The translations under genes were made by a program, and so were the position numbers. DNA of 64,000 nucleotides from Trichobilharzia szidati. Its lineage: Eukaryota; Platyhelminthes; Trematoda; Strigeidida; Schistosomatidae. Below are positions 58,725 through 64,000 of the stretch, piece by piece. Position 1 is the first letter of the stretch. Each line of letters starts with the position of its first letter. The notes below the pieces were generated by a model. That model was given only the letters and a program-made list of their open reading frames with translations. It did no database searches and had not been told where the DNA came from. The stretch spans positions 33,329,204 to 33,393,203 of the forward strand of contig OX235273.1 in NCBI GenBank assembly GCA_944472155.2, in the 5' to 3' direction.

Positions 58725-61700
58725 TGAGATAGCTAGCTAGCTCGCTGTGTGAAAATTCTCAGCGAAATCAGGGAACAGACAGTCTTATTAATTCTAGTAT
58801 AAATCGGATGCATCCCAGATCTGTGAATCAATCTCACATTCACACATACACATACACACACACACGGATTGGCTGCTCTATCGCTTCCTCTCTATACCTC
58901 ACATTCATCCACAAGCTATTCACACACTCACCACATACTTCCTATTCTCTGTCTCTCTTTCAAACTCTGTCTCCTCCTCTCTTCCTCCCTCTCTCTCTTG
59001 AATTCATCGTAGTTATGCATCAATGAAGAGTCACATCGATGTGAAGAAATATTTCAGAAGATAATGTATGAAGATGATGAGTGAGTACAAGGAAGAACAG
59101 TTGAATTTATTGATTGACTGATTGGTTGTTTGATTGGTGCAATGGGTGAAATGCTTCCTGGATGAATAAAATCGAAACATCATACATTCTTCTGCTGCAG
59201 CTGCAGTTATACAAGGATGGTTTCGTTCTGTCATGTTAATATAGTATAGTATTGCTGCTGTCTAATCAATGCCTGGCACACCACAGTAAGTAAGCAAGTA
59301 AGTGAGTGAGTGATTCGAGGTCGTGACACTCAGGATTCATTCTACGAAACCTAGTCAATTCGTCGTAGATAGATTGGCTCAGTCAATGGCACATGAGGAA
59401 AATGAATATGATGGGTTGTATTCGCAATGCAAATATCGCACGCCACAGCCACCGCCACCACTATACTTACAAAAATTGCAGTAATTATAAAATTAATATT
59501 AATAGTCCTTACAACTATCTTCAGTCATGATCGTTTTGACATGCTCACTCAAACGATCATTCGCTGTCTCATTGATTTTTCCTTCTTCTTTGTAATTTAA
59601 CATATATAATTTTTTAGTTTCTGCTCTATTTGTAGATTGTCATATTATGTTGATTTTGTTTTATGTATGTTTTTCTGGATATATTTTGCTTTCCCCTATT
59701 ATATTTTATACGGAATATCCGCCACTGTCTTCATGATTCTTCTTCCTTTCACCGACGAATGATATGCTTTTATGTTCTGTGTATCGATGCAATTTTATTG
59801 ACATATTAGTAGATATATGGCACTTAGGTTTACAGGCATGTAATATCACTGTCTTGAGAGGGGAATGCCGCTCAGTTTGTAAATTATCTGTACTATTATT
59901 CGAATAATGTGATAGGCTACAAGTTAATTTCTGTAATTCATTTAACACTTTACATGGACGAAACATGTATGCATATTTTTCCTCCATTTCGTATTTCTTT
60001 ATGTTCTTTCCTGCATTGTCAACTGCTCAGCCTCGTACTCTTAAATCGACTTACTTTTCTTTAGGAGCAATTATTCGCCAGTTGATTTTAACTCTTATGT
60101 ATTTTTTATGCTAACAGTTTAGACTAGACAGGGACCAATCTCGTAACTGTCAGAACATCTTTGATTTGTTTCACTTTCAAGTGCTGTACAAGATCGATTT
60201 CAGGCGTTTGTTTCCCACAGAACAAAGTAGTTACAAATATTAATTAATCAAGTCCTCCTCACAGCAAAATCATTGAAACCTAACCGTTACTCAGGATAGT
60301 TGAGATTACTACACCCAGGTTTAAGATGATTCATTTGTTTCTAGGGGAAAATAACTCGTTCCTACAAGGTAACGCGGAGCTAGAGGTGCGTTTAACGTCA
60401 TATGCATGAACAGCGTGTATGCCATCCATCACATCACTGAACTATGCAGTTACATGAGATTAGGAGTAATTTTCGATTCGGAAAATACTATCCTACATCT
60501 GATGTACAGGCTAGCAGTATTTCAAAGCATTCCAATCCGCCGAGAATTCGCCTAGTGGTGAACATATGTGCATTATTCCACTGAGTATATAGGTTCAAAT
60601 TCATCTCCTCGCAGAAAGCCTTTCCGGTACTTCTGTGCCAGCTTACAAAGATGTGATTCTCTTTAACACCTCCCGCTCTTCTACTTAAATGTCCTTCAAT
60701 GTAAGTACAAACAAAAATATTTTATCACATTTCATTTCATTACTATTACGTGGAATTAAAATAAGGCATGAAGTGTAATTTGATCTTGTTCCCCAAATGT
60801 CTAGAAGAGGTAAGTATCCTTCTCACTATGGTATCAATGTCTATAAACTAAGGAATAGTCAGTTTTAGGCGTATACATAACTGAATTGATTATGTGTAAC
60901 ATTGTATTATACAATAAAAAAACGGAAATAATCCCTAGTTCAAATGTTCTAGTACAATACTTGAGTGAATCAAATGAACAGGACTTAGTTGATAAGAACA
61001 ACATTTTCTCTGAATTCTCTTGCATAATCTTCAGAACTCAATACATTACGTTTTAGGTATATGTATATTCCAGTGATTAACTGTGTGAGTGACTTCTAAT
61101 TACTAATGTATACGAGTAATGGATTGTTTCAATTTCTAACGTTTTGTGTTGGCTTTTCTATTCACCATGTTTAGAGGATAAGTTAGCCTTCAGGGACATT
61201 CTAAATTAGGCATTGGATATTTGAACTAAAAAGAAGCCAAACGATTGTGATACACTCCCCGAGAAACAGCTAAACTTTTCGTCCACCAAACATCTTCCAT
61301 CTTAATTGACCTACAATAATTAAGGGAGAATAGTCGAGAAGAAACAAGTCACCTAATGAAATCGGAATAATTTGAATCAAACTATGAACTATCGATTTTT
61401 GTCACACATTCAACGCCACAGATGTTGTAACATAATCTATTTTTGGAACCTCTGCACCTAATGTTCAGGTACAATGAATCCCACTCAGTTACTCTCATCA
61501 TGATATTCCATATTAGATACGTTTATTTGGAATATGAAGTGGCACCTTGCAACATGTGCTGACTGACTATGAATAGGTGGTGCTACTGGAGAACGTCGCA
61601 GCTTGAAAACCTCTAGTGACGATCTAGATGTTTAAGTCAATATAGTTACTGTAATCTAAACAGTGAATGGTCATTGAACCAGGTTTGACGGTTAGATTAT

Positions 61701-63719
61701 GAGACGTGACTTAGGTATTATCGACAGCTCACAGATGTTGTTGTTTTCATTTCCAGTCTACATAGTTACAACTCACATCCGTATTATTGCATATCCCATA
61801 TGTGTTAATGACCACAAGGAAAGTGAATCACTCATCTTCTCTTATATGAGAACCAGACTCTACCGGCTAACCGTCCAGGTAAGTTATTAGTCTGTATTGA
61901 CATTCACATCTCTTTCTTTCCCTTCTTTCGATTATTTGATGTGCACGTGATCTGTCTCAGTTATGCATGTTTCTAGTAATTCTCGATTTGTGGATTAAAC
62001 CTACCCATGTAAATGCGAAAACAGTTCTACTAACTCATATCACTTGTCTCAATTACAATGAGCGGATATCGCCTTTTGTTCTCTAATACAGTGGAAATTG
62101 CTGAATTATATTGTCAAGGAATCATTGGCTATACACAATATCATACACATAGGAGATTGTTTCATGTATAAGACTAAATCCCTAGGACTATTTCCCTACA
62201 TTTGCACGATACAAGAACCGATATACCATACCCATAAACTCCGTATGATAATTGTCAGGTAGTCATTCATATATCAACGAAATCTTCATAGATCCGGGAG
62301 AAGACTCAAGTTTTTAGAAACAGACATACAATTGAAAGCACGTTCAGGTGACCATCTTCCATTAATGCTCATTGGTTTCTTCACAACTCCATAAAAACTC
62401 GACCGTCATTCTGAGTATCACTCCTTAATAGTCTAAAAGTCAAATACTGTCAATCTAGAGTGCAGTCTGGGAGTCGAGACCAATTGTCTAAACTAAATCC
62501 TTTTACTTAGCTACCGCTTGGTATGTTTTGTCTATTCGTATACATTGTAAATATGCGGTGGATAATGAGTAAACAAATGCGAACATCTGTGCACAGCGCA
62601 CTGCAAGCCCGTTCTCCTACCAACTTTTGCACATTGTGGAATCTCTGTCTATTCATGAAAAAATCAAATGCTCATCAGCAGCATACCAATACCTGTGGAT
62701 CATTCTTTCCTGGAATCTTCGATATATTCCTGTGGATATCCATCTAGTTTTATCTCCCCACTTCTTAAGGGTAATGACTAGATAAGTTATGACCTGTCAC
62801 ATTTCTTCAAAGCCGAGGTTATCAGTGATGGATAAGAATAGAAGGATCGTTCATGAGAATGTTTTCTTAAGCTCCCGAATCCCTCACCAGTGTGTAATTC
62901 AAGCTGATGAGTAGTGGCTCAAAGTGAGTGATCATCTATAATCAATGATCACAGTGTGAGTCCAGCCTTTTAGAAGTCCGGAAACATAAATTAAAACTGA
63001 TGTAAACTGTAAAGTACCAACGAAAAAAATAACGAAAATCACACACTCGCTGATTGATTGGTAAAAGAATGTAAACTGTATAGATAGATGTAAATAGCTG
63101 TTCGATCACTTGAAGAAAATACACGTTGGCTTCCGTGTCTCGCCTTGTGCTGTTCCAGTGGCAGTGGCAGTGGTAGTCGTAGTCGTAGTCGTAGTTGTAG
63201 TTGTAATGCTAGTGATTTATTAATATTATGTGATTGACATGCTCAACCTTGTCATCTTTGCCACATTATCGTTGAAAGAAATATGAAAACCAACACTGTG
63301 ATTTCTATTTTTATAGTTACACTTATTAGTAGTAGTATTGATATTATCGTTATTACTGTTGTCATTATTATTAATATTATTATGATTACACTTTTGCTTA
63401 GTAATCTTATTATTTTTAATTACATCTTGCTTGTTGCTTGTAATCCTCAACAGTTGGTTGACTGATTGGTCTACTCAGTCTGCAGGGACGGCATGGTGAC
63501 AGTGCTAGTGGTCACTGTGAGTAGTGAGATGATGCTGATGACAGTGCAGTGTAGTGTAGTGCAGAACAGTGCAGTGCAGTGCAGTGGTGTGCATCTTTTC
63601 GAGGACATTTGAATTTGGGGAGAAGAACGTAATGGTGTGTATCCAGCTATCCGGCCAGCCAGCCAGCCAGTCAGAGTAGGTGAGATTGACACGACAGAGA
63701 TTAGAATCCAGCTATCTGG
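58725..63719. other. Simple-repeat-rich sequence between inverted arms, no gene recognised
   Basis: AT-rich with many short tandem motifs: CA runs near 58841-58864, GTAGTC-like near 63170-63200, GTGCA near 63545-63590. Several open frames of 60-90 codons have no recognisable domain or codon signal. A segment CATGCTCACTC(G/A)AACGATC recurs at about 58301 and 59540. Confidence 0.5.
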
Positions 63720-64000
63720 CTTTGTCCGCCGAATGACGGCGACTAAGCAAAGTTTGCATTTAGGAATTGCAGAATGCAAAGTGTTTTCCAGTTTATCCAC
63801 GTCAGTCAGCGAGTCAATCAATCAATTGAAACTATTCCAAAATGGGGATTAAGACGCATGCATCGGCCCACCAACTAAATGAATAACCAACGAGCTGAAG
63901 AACTAATCAACCAACGGATGTACGAACCAACCAATCAACCAACCAACCAACCAGATGCAATGACGGACTGAGCCACAAATACAAAGATGACTTATTTGTT
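63720..64000. repeat. Large inverted repeat B, right arm, cut by window end
   Basis: Reverse complement of 58444-58724 right up to the last base of the window, so the arm probably continues. Confidence 0.93.

Noticed and set aside
59706..59987. A 93-codon minus-strand ORF as a gene
   Set aside because: No signal peptide, domain, splice or promoter context. Its length is within chance for AT-rich DNA.

Overview
The window is animal nuclear DNA, and everything points to a schistosome (blood fluke). It is AT-rich. One conserved gene is split into small exons by long introns. The introns are packed with trematode-type repeats: Penelope-like elements, non-LTR reverse-transcriptase fragments, a Ty3/gypsy remnant, tRNA-derived SINEs and SINEs carrying hammerhead-ribozyme-like cores of the kind known from Schistosoma Sm-alpha repeats. 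The species cannot be resolved from the sequence alone.

Region 1 (1-51.4 kb, + strand) is essentially one gene, SNRNP200/BRR2, the U5 snRNP DEAH/Ski2-like helicase of the spliceosome. Fifteen exons (3852 to 51025) splice in frame to 1986 codons plus a stop, with GT/AG at every junction. They cover the acidic N-terminal tail, helicase cassette 1 with Sec63 unit 1, and cassette 2 with Sec63 unit 2. About 200 N-terminal residues, including the true start, lie upstream of the window. A 3' UTR with AATAAA ends near 51.37 kb. Cassette 1 keeps all ATPase motifs. Cassette 2 is more degenerate than in human.

The introns hold several repeat families. Family A is a non-LTR element with a DLKAAFDSVDR reverse transcriptase. 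Family B is a non-LTR element with a DFEKAFDSVDR-like reverse transcriptase and an AAT-repeat tail. There is also a CR1/jockey-like copy, five Penelope-like remnants, and a tRNA-SINE whose 3' end matches family B and whose copies have clear target-site duplications. A ribozyme-bearing SINE often occurs as a foldback with inverted arms. Smaller foldbacks and a degenerate interstitial telomeric tract are also present.

Region 2 (51.4-64 kb) starts with another family A copy running into a 500-base N gap. It then holds two large inverted repeats. The first (52.84-53.4 / 56.54-56.86 kb) carries a (GCCA)n expansion on one arm and encloses a minus-strand Tnp2/CACTA-like transposase broken by one amber codon. 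The second (58.44-58.72 / 63.72-64.0 kb) has 281-base arms that look identical and reaches the window edge. Between the two lies a small minus-strand gene (57433-58132) with TATA box, three short exons, a signal peptide and a 12-cysteine Gly/Cys-rich tail. It is probably a secreted protein of unknown function.
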